From: Asticcacaulis sp. AC402
GTDB taxonomy: Bacteria > Pseudomonadota > Alphaproteobacteria > Caulobacterales > Caulobacteraceae
Assembly: GCF_000495835.1 (NCBI RefSeq)
Contig: NZ_AWGC01000022.1
Span: 1 to 64,000, forward strand
Length of the DNA: 64,000 nucleotides
Reading direction: 5' to 3'
The notes below the pieces were generated by a model, which was given only the letters and a program-made list of their open reading frames with translations, was not told the origin of the DNA and made no database searches. This document shows, piece after piece, positions 17,363 to 26,114 of this stretch (positions are counted from its first letter, which is position 1; every line of letters begins with the position of its first letter). Position numbers and translations under genes: made by a program.

Positions 17363-18331
17363 TTATGTTTGTCGGCCAGGGGATGGCGGTGGGCTGTCGG
17401 TAACGAGGTGCTGAAGGACGCGCTTTTCGAGCACCAACATGGCGTCGACCTGGTTGGTACGCATGACCAAACCGGCGGCGAGCGGGGCGGCGGCGGCGCG
17501 AACGGCATCGGCCAGACGCAGAAACTCCGGCCTGCCCGGGCCGCCGATGCCGTGCAGGGCGCACAGTTGCCGCCAGTCTTGGACGAACGCTTCCATCAGT
17601 TGGTTGAAACGCGTCAGGCGGCCGCTGCCCTCAGCCTTGTCGCCGACCAGTACGAGCTCCGATCGCAAGTCCTCGACCAGGAACTGGACCTCGGCGGCCG
17701 GCATGACCGGCGATGGCCGATGGGTCTCGGTCAAAAGCCGCGGGCGGGACTCCGGCGCCCAGGCCAAGGTCCGCCACTCCTCACGCGGGGGCGGGGCGTC
17801 GCAGGCAAATCTCCAGAATGCTGCCGTTCCGGAGGTGTCGGCAACAAGATGGATACGCTCGACCTCCGAATTGTTCTCGACATGATGGCGGCGCCAGTTG
17901 TCGAAGATCCAGGCTTCACCGGCGGCCATATGAACCGACTGGCCGTCGCAGTGAAAGCGAACGGCCGGCTGCGTGGTGATCGGAATGTGGAGGCGGACAC
18001 GGGTATGCCAGTGATAGTTGATGTCGGCGTGCTCGGGCACCCCGGCACCGGCGCCAAGACGCATCAGCCGAGATCGGCCCCACACAACGCCAAACCCGGC
18101 GAGAACCTGACGGACATAGGGCAAGGCATCCAGCCACGCCGTTGCCAGCATCTGACCATGAACGGCGTCCGTCTCCTGGCCATGCACACTGATGAGCCGT
18201 GCGGCGCTGTTGCCCGGCACCTGATCGGGATGCGGCACCCAGGCCTGAGGCGGCAGGGCGGCAACCTCGGCCTGGAGGCGCGGCACATCAAACAGGATAG
18301 GAAGTTGAAAGAAGGGCTTGGAGAGGCGCAT
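17363..18331 (-). CDS. Aspartyl/asparaginyl beta-hydroxylase-like 2OG-Fe(II) oxygenase, long form
   Basis: 322 residues. The catalytic core lies in the first ~170 residues, with candidate iron ligands H101 and D103 (VPEHADINYHWH) and a histidine in WRRHHVENNS near 150. The C-terminal ~150 residues are helical and unrecognised. Family enzymes hydroxylate Asp or Asn side chains of peptides; the substrate here is unknown. Three bases separate it from the TPR-sulfotransferase, so the pair is surely cotranscribed. Confidence 0.8.
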   Translation of the reverse strand: MRLSKPFFQLPILFDVPRLQAEVAALPPQAWVPHPDQVPGNSAARLISVHGQETDAVHGQMLATAWLDALPYVRQVLAGFGVVWGRSRLMRLGAGAGVPEHADINYHWHTRVRLHIPITTQPAVRFHCDGQSVHMAAGEAWIFDNWRRHHVENNSEVERIHLVADTSGTAAFWRFACDAPPPREEWRTLAWAPESRPRLLTETHRPSPVMPAAEVQFLVEDLRSELVLVGDKAEGSGRLTRFNQLMEAFVQDWRQLCALHGIGGPGRPEFLRLADAVRAAAAPLAAGLVMRTNQVDAMLVLEKRVLQHLVTDSPPPSPGRQT

Positions 18332-18334
18332 GCG

Positions 18335-20251
18335 TCACGCTCTGTAGCGGGTGAGAGCGTCACCCAGGGCGTCGCGCAGGGGCGACATCCAGGGGGCGAA
18401 GTTTTGCCATTGTACCGTCCCCTGCGGATCGATGGGCCGGCGCACCTGCTCGGAGCTGGGCGTGCGGACGCTGCGTTGGGTCGCGTGATAGGCCAGGCAG
18501 CCGGCTTCGTAGGGAAGGCCGCAATGGGCCAGCAAACGCCGGACCTGGCCATCGAGATCCTGAACCAGGTCCTCGTACTGAATGTGCAGGACCCGGCCCG
18601 GCAGTACGCGATCCCAATGGCCCATCGCATCGAGATAGGTGCGGTAATGCCGGCCGATGTCCACCAGATCGTAGCTGAACATCTGGTTCGATCCACCGAA
18701 CAACTGCTTGAAGTTGCTGAAGCCGCTGGCCATCGGCTCGCGCCGCACGTCGACGATGATGGCGTTGGGCATAAGGAGATGGATCAGGCCGATATGCCAG
18801 AAATTGTTCGGCATCTTATCGACAAACATGGCTCGGCCCTCCCGGCGATAGGTGTGGGTGTCATCGAGGTAACGCCGGGCCAGTCGCCGCGCGGCCTCGG
18901 GTGTAATCCGCAGTGCGGCGGCCAGGTCGACAGGCAGGTAGCAGGCGGGGTCACGGCCAAAGAGCTCAGCGGCGTAACGCTCAATCTCCGTGAGTTCCTG
19001 GGTGCCTTCGACGGAAGAGTGTGAGGCCAGAATCTGTTCAATAAGTGTTGATCCGGACCGCGGCAGGCCGACAACGAAGATGGGGACGGGCGAGGGGGCC
19101 GCCAAACCCCAGTCCCTGCGCTGGGCGAAGAATTCCGCTGTAAAGACCTGTTTCAGATGCGTTGCGCAGGCTTCAGCGCCCTCAGGGTTGTAGGTGCTGG
19201 TGCGTTTGCGCAGCGCGTTGCCCAGCGCGTAACTGCGCCACGACGGTTCGTACTCACCCCTGTCCTCAAGCGCCTTGCCCAGGGCAAAGCCGAGGTAGAT
19301 CCGGTCCATATCCTGAAGGTCATGTTTTTGCAGGGCGGCGCGCATCCGCATGATGTCTGCGTCGCTGAAACGATAGGTTTTGAGGTTGGCCAGGCCAAAC
19401 CAGGCCACGCCATAGTCCAGCTTCGCCGCCAGGGCGGCGTGATAGTCGGCAAGGGCCTCTTCATACCGGCCGGTAATCTTTAGCGCATGCGCCCGCCAGT
19501 AGCGCAGGTCGGCGATTTCGGCCGCCGGCAGTACCGGTCCGCCAGGGCTCAGCAACCGATCGTACACAGTGATCACCGGTTCATAATCGCCGAGCGCGAC
19601 GCAGGCAGCGGCATATTGTTTGAGGTAGTCACGGTGGTCCGGGTCTTGGGCCAACAGGTGTTCCGCCTGTTGCCGTGCCGGCAGGGGCTTTTGGCTTTGC
19701 AACAGGACCAGGGCGTAGTCCAGACGCGCCGCGTGATAATCGGGGGCGCGGGCCAGCACCGCGTCGAGGAGGGCTTCGGCCTCATCCAGCCGGCCGCCAT
19801 CGCTCAGGATTCGGGCCAGCAGCCGCGCCGCGCCGATATTGTCCGCGTCACAGTCCAGGTAGTCCCGGATGACGTTTTCAGCCTCTTTCAGGTCGCCGTC
19901 GGCGTGTAGACTGTTAGCAACCACCACCTGGGGCGGCAGGTTACGCAAATGGGCCAGGGTTTGAGCGGCCGCTGCCGCCTGGGCGGGGACGCCTGTCAGC
20001 CGGTAGAGCTGTTCCAGCATGTCCCAGCTTGCGGGTAGAGTCGGATTGAGACGCACCGCGTCCTGCAACGCAGCAATGGCCGAGGCAGCATCGCCTAGAC
20101 CCACGTGACAGTGGCCCTGCTCCTGATAGAGGCGGCTGAACCGCGGATAAAGCGTCTGAAGGCGGGCGAGCCTTGCGAGGGCGTCGTCGATGCGGCCTTG
20201 CTGGCGCGCCATCTGGGCCGCCTTGAGCTGGGCATCGCGATCGGCCGTCAT
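18335..20251 (-). CDS. TPR-repeat sulfotransferase fusion
   Basis: 638 residues. About eight TPR-like helical repeats span residues 1-340. A sulfotransferase domain follows, with the PAPS 5'-phosphosulfate loop VVGLPRSGSTLIEQIL near residue 393 and a typical DVRREPMASGFSNF 3'-phosphate-binding segment. It is expected to transfer sulfate from PAPS to a hydroxyl group. TPR fusion suggests protein or peptide binding. ATGA overlaps the preceding hydroxylase stop. Such fusions are often found beside TonB receptors in Caulobacterales and sphingomonads, which is recollection rather than a search result. Confidence 0.85.
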   Translation of the reverse strand: MTADRDAQLKAAQMARQQGRIDDALARLARLQTLYPRFSRLYQEQGHCHVGLGDAASAIAALQDAVRLNPTLPASWDMLEQLYRLTGVPAQAAAAAQTLAHLRNLPPQVVVANSLHADGDLKEAENVIRDYLDCDADNIGAARLLARILSDGGRLDEAEALLDAVLARAPDYHAARLDYALVLLQSQKPLPARQQAEHLLAQDPDHRDYLKQYAAACVALGDYEPVITVYDRLLSPGGPVLPAAEIADLRYWRAHALKITGRYEEALADYHAALAAKLDYGVAWFGLANLKTYRFSDADIMRMRAALQKHDLQDMDRIYLGFALGKALEDRGEYEPSWRSYALGNALRKRTSTYNPEGAEACATHLKQVFTAEFFAQRRDWGLAAPSPVPIFVVGLPRSGSTLIEQILASHSSVEGTQELTEIERYAAELFGRDPACYLPVDLAAALRITPEAARRLARRYLDDTHTYRREGRAMFVDKMPNNFWHIGLIHLLMPNAIIVDVRREPMASGFSNFKQLFGGSNQMFSYDLVDIGRHYRTYLDAMGHWDRVLPGRVLHIQYEDLVQDLDGQVRRLLAHCGLPYEAGCLAYHATQRSVRTPSSEQVRRPIDPQGTVQWQNFAPWMSPLRDALGDALTRYRA

Positions 20252-20871
20252 CTTACTGTGTCCCTTGCGGGCTTGGCCAACCAGGCAGGCTCAGCTTGCT
20301 CGGTGTCATAGTATTCGAAGATCAGATGGACCCGGTCCGTGTCCCCATCGTTGCGCACCCAATGCGGCCCCAGATTGTCGACCTCGACCGCCTCTCCGGG
20401 CGGAAAAAAGTGTGGCGCGCCGCCAAAGAAGGACACCACCTTGGGGTTGGTCAGGATTGGAACATGAATCTTGTGCGGCCATTTGGCGGCCAGGTTGGCG
20501 TCAACGTGTGGGTGAATGACGCCCCCCGGCGGCATGGCGGCCAACATGACCCTGGGGAAGGCGGCCTGTCGGTAGCCATAGCTCGCTACGGCCTGAGCCA
20601 GTACCGGTTCCACCAGGTCGCGCCACTGCGGCCAGGCGCTGCGATCGTGCGACCGGCGCCAGTCCAGGACGCTGTCGACAAAGCGGAAAACCATGTGGCG
20701 GGTTTCACCCAAGGCCTCGAACCGGTTCGGTTTGCAGGCATTCTCTTCGCGCCAGACTGTCTGTGGGATCGCCATGACAGCGTCGCGAAGAGGGGCGATA
20801 TCGACCGGACCGAGATGGCGAACGCCCCTTGTCTTGCGCGGGTTGGCGGCGGGCAGAGGGTCAATCGTCAT
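20248..20871 (-). CDS. Aspartyl/asparaginyl beta-hydroxylase-like 2OG-Fe(II) oxygenase, short form
   Basis: 207 residues. Candidate iron ligands are H122 and D124 in GVIHPHVDANLAAKWPHKIH and H170 in LGPHWVRNDG. The 2-oxoglutarate-binding residues are likely in the RVHLIFEYYD strand. No signal peptide, so it acts in the cytoplasm, before export of any substrate. It overlaps genes on both sides by ATGA, so it is one unit with both sulfotransferases. It is clearly a second, diverged member of the family of 17363-18331. Confidence 0.83.
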   Translation of the reverse strand: MTIDPLPAANPRKTRGVRHLGPVDIAPLRDAVMAIPQTVWREENACKPNRFEALGETRHMVFRFVDSVLDWRRSHDRSAWPQWRDLVEPVLAQAVASYGYRQAAFPRVMLAAMPPGGVIHPHVDANLAAKWPHKIHVPILTNPKVVSFFGGAPHFFPPGEAVEVDNLGPHWVRNDGDTDRVHLIFEYYDTEQAEPAWLAKPARDTVR

Positions 20872-21518
20872 CTCGCGCCCTCGAATCCATAGCCGAACAG
20901 GTCGAGATCCTGAGCGTAGCGCGCGGCAACCCCCGCAATCAGGGCGTCATCATAATACTGACGATAATCGCCATGACGGCTGCCATTAACGTGGCCAAGT
21001 GGCTGCGATGGCAGGCCAAGACGGGCGCAGATGCGGTCATACGAGCCCTGCATGTCTTCGACTCGGCCGACCATATCCGTCAGCAGGGTATTCCCGTCGT
21101 CATCAACGAGCAGGGAGGCCTGGGGCTTGAACAGGATATGGTCCTGCGGTGGTGCGACAAACAGGAAGTGGTGCATGACCTCGCGGGGGGCACGCTGAAA
21201 GGCGTCGCTGTCGCGCAGCATGAAGGCGCAGTAGGAAACGAAACGCGCGAACGGATTGCGCACGAAGGCAAACTTGAAATAGGCGGCAAAGGCGTCGTCG
21301 CCGAGATAAGGTCGCACCTGCCGCAACGACAGATGGCCGTGCTGGATAGCGGCCAGATCTTGCCAAGGGAAGCGTTTGTTGACGAACAGCCCCACCTGTT
21401 CGACGTCGTCGTCCCCCAGATGTTCGCGCAGCGCCTGGCGCACGGAATGGGTGCCGGTCTTGGGAACCGCTGCGAAAATGAAACGATGATGATGGGAAAT
21501 GATCACAGGGCTCAACAC
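20868..21518 (-). CDS. Sulfotransferase family protein
   Basis: 216 residues with an N-terminal PAPS loop (FAAVPKTGTHSVRQAL, residues 15-30) and FKFAFVRNPFARFVSY, the second cofactor segment of family-2 sulfotransferases. The start is uncertain: GTG at 21518 or GTG at 21506, and neither has a strong ribosome binding site. Relatives begin near MIISHEHRF, which favours 21506. It overlaps the short hydroxylase by ATGA and lies 61 bases after the TonB receptor, with a hairpin between. Confidence 0.82.
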   Translation of the reverse strand: MLSPVIISHHHRFIFAAVPKTGTHSVRQALREHLGDDDVEQVGLFVNKRFPWQDLAAIQHGHLSLRQVRPYLGDDAFAAYFKFAFVRNPFARFVSYCAFMLRDSDAFQRAPREVMHHFLFVAPPQDHILFKPQASLLVDDDGNTLLTDMVGRVEDMQGSYDRICARLGLPSQPLGHVNGSRHGDYRQYYDDALIAGVAARYAQDLDLFGYGFEGAR

Positions 21519-21529
21519 TTGTAAAGACA

Positions 21530-21557
21530 GCGCCCCACCTCCAGGGAGGTGGAGCGC
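21530..21557 (-). terminator. Hairpin between TonB receptor and modification genes
   Basis: CCACCTC / GAGGTGG with outer GCGC pairs and a four-base loop lies between the receptor stop and the sulfotransferase start. There is no T-run, so it may be an attenuator or an RNA processing/stability stem that lowers expression of the downstream enzymes relative to the receptor. Confidence 0.45.
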
Positions 21558-21579
21558 GTCGTCATTACACAGTTTTACG

Positions 21580-24393
21580 TCAGAATTTGTAGGCCAGGCC
21601 GAACATGTAGGTCGTCCCGCTTTGGTTCTGATTGTAGAGATACTCGTTCTGACCCCAGAACTGCGTATCCTTCTGGTTGGTCAGGTTGATCGCATTCAGC
21701 GAAAGTTGCAGCTTGGGATTGATATTGTAGAAGGCCGCGGCGTCGATATAGGTCGATTCCTGGAAGCCACGCGTGCTGGCACTCATAACTTCACTGCTGC
21801 GGCCCGAGTACCACTTGCTGCGGTGGCTGAGCGAGGCGCGCGCGCCCCAGACCTCGGTCTCATAGTAGACCGTGGCGTTGTAGCTGGTTTTGGAGATGCC
21901 CGTGATCTCGATCGGGGCATCGACGGAGGTGTAGTTGGCGACCACGCCCAGGTTATCGAAGGGGGCGGGCAGGAAGGTCAACTGACCCTGTGCCACCAGT
22001 TCGAAGCCGGTGAGCGTCTTCGTGCCGGAAATATTGACTGGCATCGAGAACTCATCGACGATCGTGTTCTCATTGGCGCCCGGGATGGTGCCGGAAGGCA
22101 CGCCCGTCTCGCTGAACGGGATGTTTTCGAGGGTCTGAGAACCGATGAAGTTGGTAATCTTTTTCTGGAACACGCCGGCCGAGACCAGACCTGTTTTACC
22201 AAAATAGTATTCTACCGACAGGTCGAGCGTATCGTCCTTGTAGGGCTTGAGGTCCGGGTTGCCGCGCGAGGCCGAGATTTCGCAGTTGTTTTCGGCGTCT
22301 GGCTTGCTGAAATCGCAGTCGTCGTTGGACTGGAAGGCGCTGCCCTTGGCGGCCATCGAGCCGAGACCCGGACGGTTCAGGTTCTGGGTGGCGGAAAAAC
22401 GCACCAGCACGTCCGGAGTCATCTCCAGCACCGTGTTAAGGGCTGGAAGCACGCCGGAATAGCTGCCTTCGACGTCGGCTGTGCCGAGATAGGCGTAGCT
22501 GTCGCCCTGAATCCAGCCGACGCTGCGGGTGTCGGTCTGGTAACCGCGCAGACCAATATTGCCGCGGAAACGCTTGCCGAACAGTTCGCTGTCCCAGTCA
22601 GCCTGAACAAATTCCGAGATCGTTGATTCCGTGGTGTCGTAGACGTTCTCGATGTCCTGGAGTGCGCCGCCCGTTCCGTCTTTGTTGGGGCCGAAACGGT
22701 GGTATTCGTTATACTTGGCAAAGGCCTTGTCATAGTCGCCGATCAGCCAGGAGCCGAACTCGTTGGTATAGACCGAGGTGATGTCAGCGACTGACGTGCC
22801 GCGCGTCTTGGTGCGGGTTCCGTTGACGTTGTCGTCATAGAACTTGTCGATGCCGCCTTGCGAGAAGCGGTGATAGGCAACACCCGCCCGCAGGGTCCAC
22901 ACGTTCGACAGGGCATAGCTCGCGTTGAACTCAGCTTCGCGCAGTTCGGACTGGTTGTTGAAACCACGGTAGTAGAACGAGTCCATGACGTAGTTGTCGG
23001 CGTCGGTCGTGTCCCAGCCCGGATACTGGAAGGAGGCCGAGCGCCCGTCGCTACCATAGTCGGCGATCAGGTTGCCCCTGGCGCGCATGTACAGCTTGTC
23101 GTCATAGGGCGTCTCATAGGTCGACTTCTCATAGCCGATATGGCCTTCGAGGGTGAGGCGATCGGACAGGTTCCACTTGCCAGTCAAGGCAATCTGATCG
23201 AAGCGGTTCTCGTTCAGCGAGCGGCGATGTTCGCTGCCAAAAGTCGTACCTGTGACGTCGGTCATGGTTACGTAGTTGCTGCTGTCCCAGCGCAGGTTGT
23301 TGATGACCGAAGCGGTCTGGAAGGACGTCGGCCAAACAGTGCTGGCGGGCGTGTCGAAGGCAACCGAACCGGACGAGGCCAGCGGCCGTGTCGCGAGGTG
23401 AACTTCGCTGCGCTCTGTGGTGTATTCGCCATGCAGCACGTCCAGAGTGAGCAGCATGTTCTCGATCGGACGCCACTGCACGGCGGCAGTCAAGCCCAGG
23501 CGCTCCTGGTCTGAGTTCCAGGACGAGATGCGGTTGCCGTCGGCGAAATACAGGTCGCCGGACAGGAACTTAGCCTGCTGAGCCGTGGTCAGTTTGGAGA
23601 TGTTCAGACCCTTGGCGACCAGTTCCGCCATCTTGCCGGCGCTGGGCTGCTCGTAGTTGTAGGTGTTGTGGCCCTGCTCGGTGGTCTCGCGCGTGCTGTA
23701 GGCAGCCGATACAGCAATGCCGAAGCGGTTGTCCCAGTTATAGCTGTACAGCGCGGCGATGCGCGGCTGGACATCCTGGGTGTATTCATTGGTGCCGATC
23801 TTGACCGACAGCGCACCCTTGCTGCCCGGCTTGTAGTCAAAGGGCTTGCCGGTATAGAGGCCCACCGTTCCACCCATGCCGCCCTCTTTTTGTGCGGCTT
23901 CAAAGGTCTTTTCGACCTCTACGCGTGAGAACAGTTCCGAAGCGAAGATGTTGAAGTCAAAGGCGCGGTCGCGCGAACGCTGGCCACGGCTGTCCTGGGC
24001 CGAGTCGACATTGCCGAGCACCTCCATGCCGTTGAGTTGAACGCGGGCGAAATCGGGCCCCAGGCCGCGCAAGGAGATGCGGCGGCCTTCACCGGCTTCA
24101 CGGGTGATCTGCACGCCGGGCAGGCGTTGCAGCGACTCTGCCAGGTTGAGTTCAGGGAACTTCGCCATGTCTTCGGCGACGATGGCATCGATTTGAATAT
24201 TCGAGCTGCGCTTCAGTCGGCGGGCATCGCTAAGCGATTTGCGAAAACCGGTGATGACGACTTCGACCGGCGCGGTCTCTGTGGCCGACGACTCGGTTTG
24301 CGATGACGTCGTGGTGTCTGTTTGCGCGAAAGAAGGCGCAGCGATCAGGAGGAGGGCGCCGGCGGCTGCGCCCGTCATGAGCATGTTCTTCAT
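21580..24393 (-). CDS. TonB-dependent outer-membrane receptor (Xanthomonas/Caulobacter type)
   Basis: 937 residues from ATG 24393, with GGAGAG seven bases before. A signal peptide (GAAAGALLLIAAPSFAQ) is followed by the plug domain with VVITGFRKSLSDARRLKRSS, LAESLQRLPGVQITRE and ISLRGLGPDFARVQLNG. A 22-strand beta barrel ends MFGLAYKF with terminal Phe. This is the class usually importing oligosaccharides or large organic ligands. The island context (sulfotransferases, hydroxylases, secreted phosphodiesterase, DeoR) suggests a phosphorylated or modified ligand. Regulation by the adjacent DeoR protein is plausible. Confidence 0.93.
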   Translation of the reverse strand: MKNMLMTGAAAGALLLIAAPSFAQTDTTTSSQTESSATETAPVEVVITGFRKSLSDARRLKRSSNIQIDAIVAEDMAKFPELNLAESLQRLPGVQITREAGEGRRISLRGLGPDFARVQLNGMEVLGNVDSAQDSRGQRSRDRAFDFNIFASELFSRVEVEKTFEAAQKEGGMGGTVGLYTGKPFDYKPGSKGALSVKIGTNEYTQDVQPRIAALYSYNWDNRFGIAVSAAYSTRETTEQGHNTYNYEQPSAGKMAELVAKGLNISKLTTAQQAKFLSGDLYFADGNRISSWNSDQERLGLTAAVQWRPIENMLLTLDVLHGEYTTERSEVHLATRPLASSGSVAFDTPASTVWPTSFQTASVINNLRWDSSNYVTMTDVTGTTFGSEHRRSLNENRFDQIALTGKWNLSDRLTLEGHIGYEKSTYETPYDDKLYMRARGNLIADYGSDGRSASFQYPGWDTTDADNYVMDSFYYRGFNNQSELREAEFNASYALSNVWTLRAGVAYHRFSQGGIDKFYDDNVNGTRTKTRGTSVADITSVYTNEFGSWLIGDYDKAFAKYNEYHRFGPNKDGTGGALQDIENVYDTTESTISEFVQADWDSELFGKRFRGNIGLRGYQTDTRSVGWIQGDSYAYLGTADVEGSYSGVLPALNTVLEMTPDVLVRFSATQNLNRPGLGSMAAKGSAFQSNDDCDFSKPDAENNCEISASRGNPDLKPYKDDTLDLSVEYYFGKTGLVSAGVFQKKITNFIGSQTLENIPFSETGVPSGTIPGANENTIVDEFSMPVNISGTKTLTGFELVAQGQLTFLPAPFDNLGVVANYTSVDAPIEITGISKTSYNATVYYETEVWGARASLSHRSKWYSGRSSEVMSASTRGFQESTYIDAAAFYNINPKLQLSLNAINLTNQKDTQFWGQNEYLYNQNQSGTTYMFGLAYKF

Positions 24394-24582
24394 CAGATCT
24401 CTCCGGGGATGATAAGGGGGCGGGACGATCGCGATGCACGGGACATGCTCCGCAGACGACCTCAGGCGGAGCGATAGCGCTGCTTTGTGACAATTGTGTT
24501 CTTTGTGGGCAAAAATGTGAGATTTTGTGAATTTCTGTTGCGAATGTGTTGCTGCGGAGATGCAATTCATCAGATCACGGCG
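24394..24582 (-). promoter_or_regulatory. Promoter region of the TonB receptor
   Basis: This 189-base gene-free stretch upstream of the receptor contains AT-rich runs around 24490-24540. I do not see a clear -35/-10 pair. Together with repeat copy B and 24759-24852 it makes up the 459-base gap between the receptor and deoR, in which no other gene is visible. Confidence 0.4.
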
Positions 24583-24758
24583 TAATACCAGCCTCGTAAA
24601 GAATAACTCCGGGTATTCACTTTTTTTTCAGCTCAAGCGCCGGACTAGGCGCCCCCCATGGTTCCTCGCAAAAGCTCGGGCGCGCCGAAACGTACGCTGG
24701 CGCGCTTGCCAACCCGCGGTGTGCCAAGAATTTCGCGGGTCGGCATTACTCGTTCTGC
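24583..24758 (+). repeat. Dispersed two-hairpin repeat, copy B
   Basis: Order: TAATACCAGCCTCGTAAAGAAT and the partner GGTATTC, a T-run, CAGCTCAAGCGCC, CTCGCAAAAGCTCGGGCGCG, then CCAACCCGCGGTG ... CGCGGGTCGG. It matches copies A and C over the full length and lies between deoR and the TonB receptor. Confidence 0.8.
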
Positions 24759-24852
24759 GCGACCGTCCTGAGGCCACGCAGAGAGATGTGCGACGAAGCG
24801 GGCGGCCGCGTCGGAGACTATCTTTTCAACAGGAGGGGCGGCGTACGCGGTT

Positions 24853-25605
24853 TCAGCCGATCTGGACTTCGGCATCCCGCAAGGCTTCGAGCAGTTGCGC
24901 TGGCGGCGGGGTGTCGGTGATAAAAATGTCGATATCCTTGAAATCAAGCGCCTTGACGATGCCTTGCCGTTCAAACTTGGTCGAGTCCGCCAGGACAACG
25001 ACTCGGGACGCCAAGGGGAACAATCTGGCCTTCAAAGTCGCCTCCGGATAATGAATATCCAGCAGACCACGCCGTGAATCGATGGCGCTGATGGAAAAAA
25101 ACGCGATCGCCGGGGTAAACTGGCTCATGAAGGCTTCGGTGGCGGCGCCGAAGCAGGATTGGTAGTTGTCATCGATCTCGCCGCCGCCAAAAAACACCCT
25201 GCAGTCGTTCTTGCCGGACATTTCCCGCGCGACTTCCAGGGCGTTTGTAATGATGTTGAGGTGGCGCTGCTTCGACAAAGCCCGGCTGAGCCAATAGGAG
25301 GTGGAGCCGGAGTCGATCAGGATCGTCATGCCATCTTCCACAAGCTGTGCTGCCTTGAGCGCAATGGCTTGTTTCTTTTCTGCATTCTGGTTGCGGCGGG
25401 TCAGGTATGGCGCTTCAGCGGCGGTTTCCTTCAGCGTAACGCCCCCGCGCACGCGGTAGGCCTGACCTTCGGCCTCCAACTGGCGAATGTCGCGGCGGAT
25501 GGTTTCGTCGCTGACGTCGAACCGTTGCGCCAGATCCGCAATGGTGCAGGTCCGATGCAACTGCAGCAGATAGTAGATTTCGGACTGACGGGTTTCCTGC
25601 AGCAT
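24853..25605 (-). CDS. DeoR/GlpR-family transcriptional regulator
   Basis: 250 residues. The N-terminal helix-turn-helix is IADLAQRFDVSDETIRRDI (about residues 24-42). The DeoRC sensor domain follows, with IDSGSTSYWLSRAL, FFGGGEID and VVLADSTKFER, a phosphosugar-binding isomerase-like fold. The ATG at 25605 has AGGGGA before it; the 85 upstream codons are antisense to a gene relic and are not coding. It is oriented toward the TonB receptor and probably represses the island genes, with a phosphorylated sugar or polyol as inducer by family analogy. Confidence 0.88.
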   Translation of the reverse strand: MLQETRQSEIYYLLQLHRTCTIADLAQRFDVSDETIRRDIRQLEAEGQAYRVRGGVTLKETAAEAPYLTRRNQNAEKKQAIALKAAQLVEDGMTILIDSGSTSYWLSRALSKQRHLNIITNALEVAREMSGKNDCRVFFGGGEIDDNYQSCFGAATEAFMSQFTPAIAFFSISAIDSRRGLLDIHYPEATLKARLFPLASRVVVLADSTKFERQGIVKALDFKDIDIFITDTPPPAQLLEALRDAEVQIG

Positions 25606-25713
25606 GCGTCCCCTGGACAGTGTTCCTGGCTCGTCGAGATGTGGTGGCTTTACAACCGCTTGCCGGGTAATGCCACTTAAAAGTCGTGGCGACACTGCTT
25701 CAACGTGAAGCGC

Positions 25714-25888
25714 GACCGGTCGTTCCTCCATCATCTCACGCACGCCCATGCTCAGGGCCTGTCCGCGGCCGTGATCGTCGTCGCGCTGCTGCAAGACGTC
25801 GGACATATGGTGCACGACCTGGGCGAAACGCCAGCCAAGGCGGGGGGCGACGATTGCCACGAATAGGTTGGCGCACAGTGGAGAGGCG
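25714..25888 (+). pseudogene. Relic of an HD-domain phosphohydrolase/oxygenase (PhnZ-like)
   Basis: The frame from 25714 reads HLTHAHAQGLSAAVIVV, then ALLQDVGHMVHDLGE and GGDDCHE before TAG at 25864. After the stop it continues VGAQWRGG. This matches the usual AALLHDIGH...HDLGE...DDRHE pattern of the phosphonate-associated HD family, but the HD histidine is Gln, a nonsense codon interrupts it and both ends are missing. Its 3' end is cut by the repeat boundary at about 25889. Recognition is by motif only. Confidence 0.5.
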
Positions 25889-25891
25889 GCT

Positions 25892-26029
25892 TTCGCGACC
25901 GCGACGGTGGGAGAAACCTTTCAGGCCGGAATCTGGGGCCAGGACGCTGAGGCGGAGGAGCGCCGTAACGGCATGAAGGCCCGGGCCGTCAGCCTGGAAA
26001 CCTGGTTTGGCGCACTGAGGAAGACGTAG
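25892..26029 (+). pseudogene. 3' fragment of the ATP12 gene
   Basis: Forty-five codons in the ATP12 frame (FATATVGETFQAGIWGQDAE ... WFGALRKT, stop) nearly identical to 14945-15083. The missing 5' part is replaced by the HD-domain relic. Not functional. Confidence 0.9.
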
Positions 26030-26114
26030 GTCAACAGATTTCACAGATTACGACACTGAAAAATCTGTGAAATCTGTGGATCCTCTTTTGAGGGAAACGC
26101 TTCGCGGCGAAACT

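Noticed and set aside
17243-19024. 593-codon plus-strand frame in the island
   Set aside because: Antisense to the hydroxylase and TPR-sulfotransferase genes, and its translation has no fold signature.
21499-22626. 375-codon plus-strand frame opposite the TonB receptor
   Set aside because: Shadow of the barrel-coding sequence.
24853-25860. 335-residue form of the DeoR regulator
   Set aside because: The first 85 codons are antisense to the HD-domain relic and precede a good ribosome binding site at the family start.
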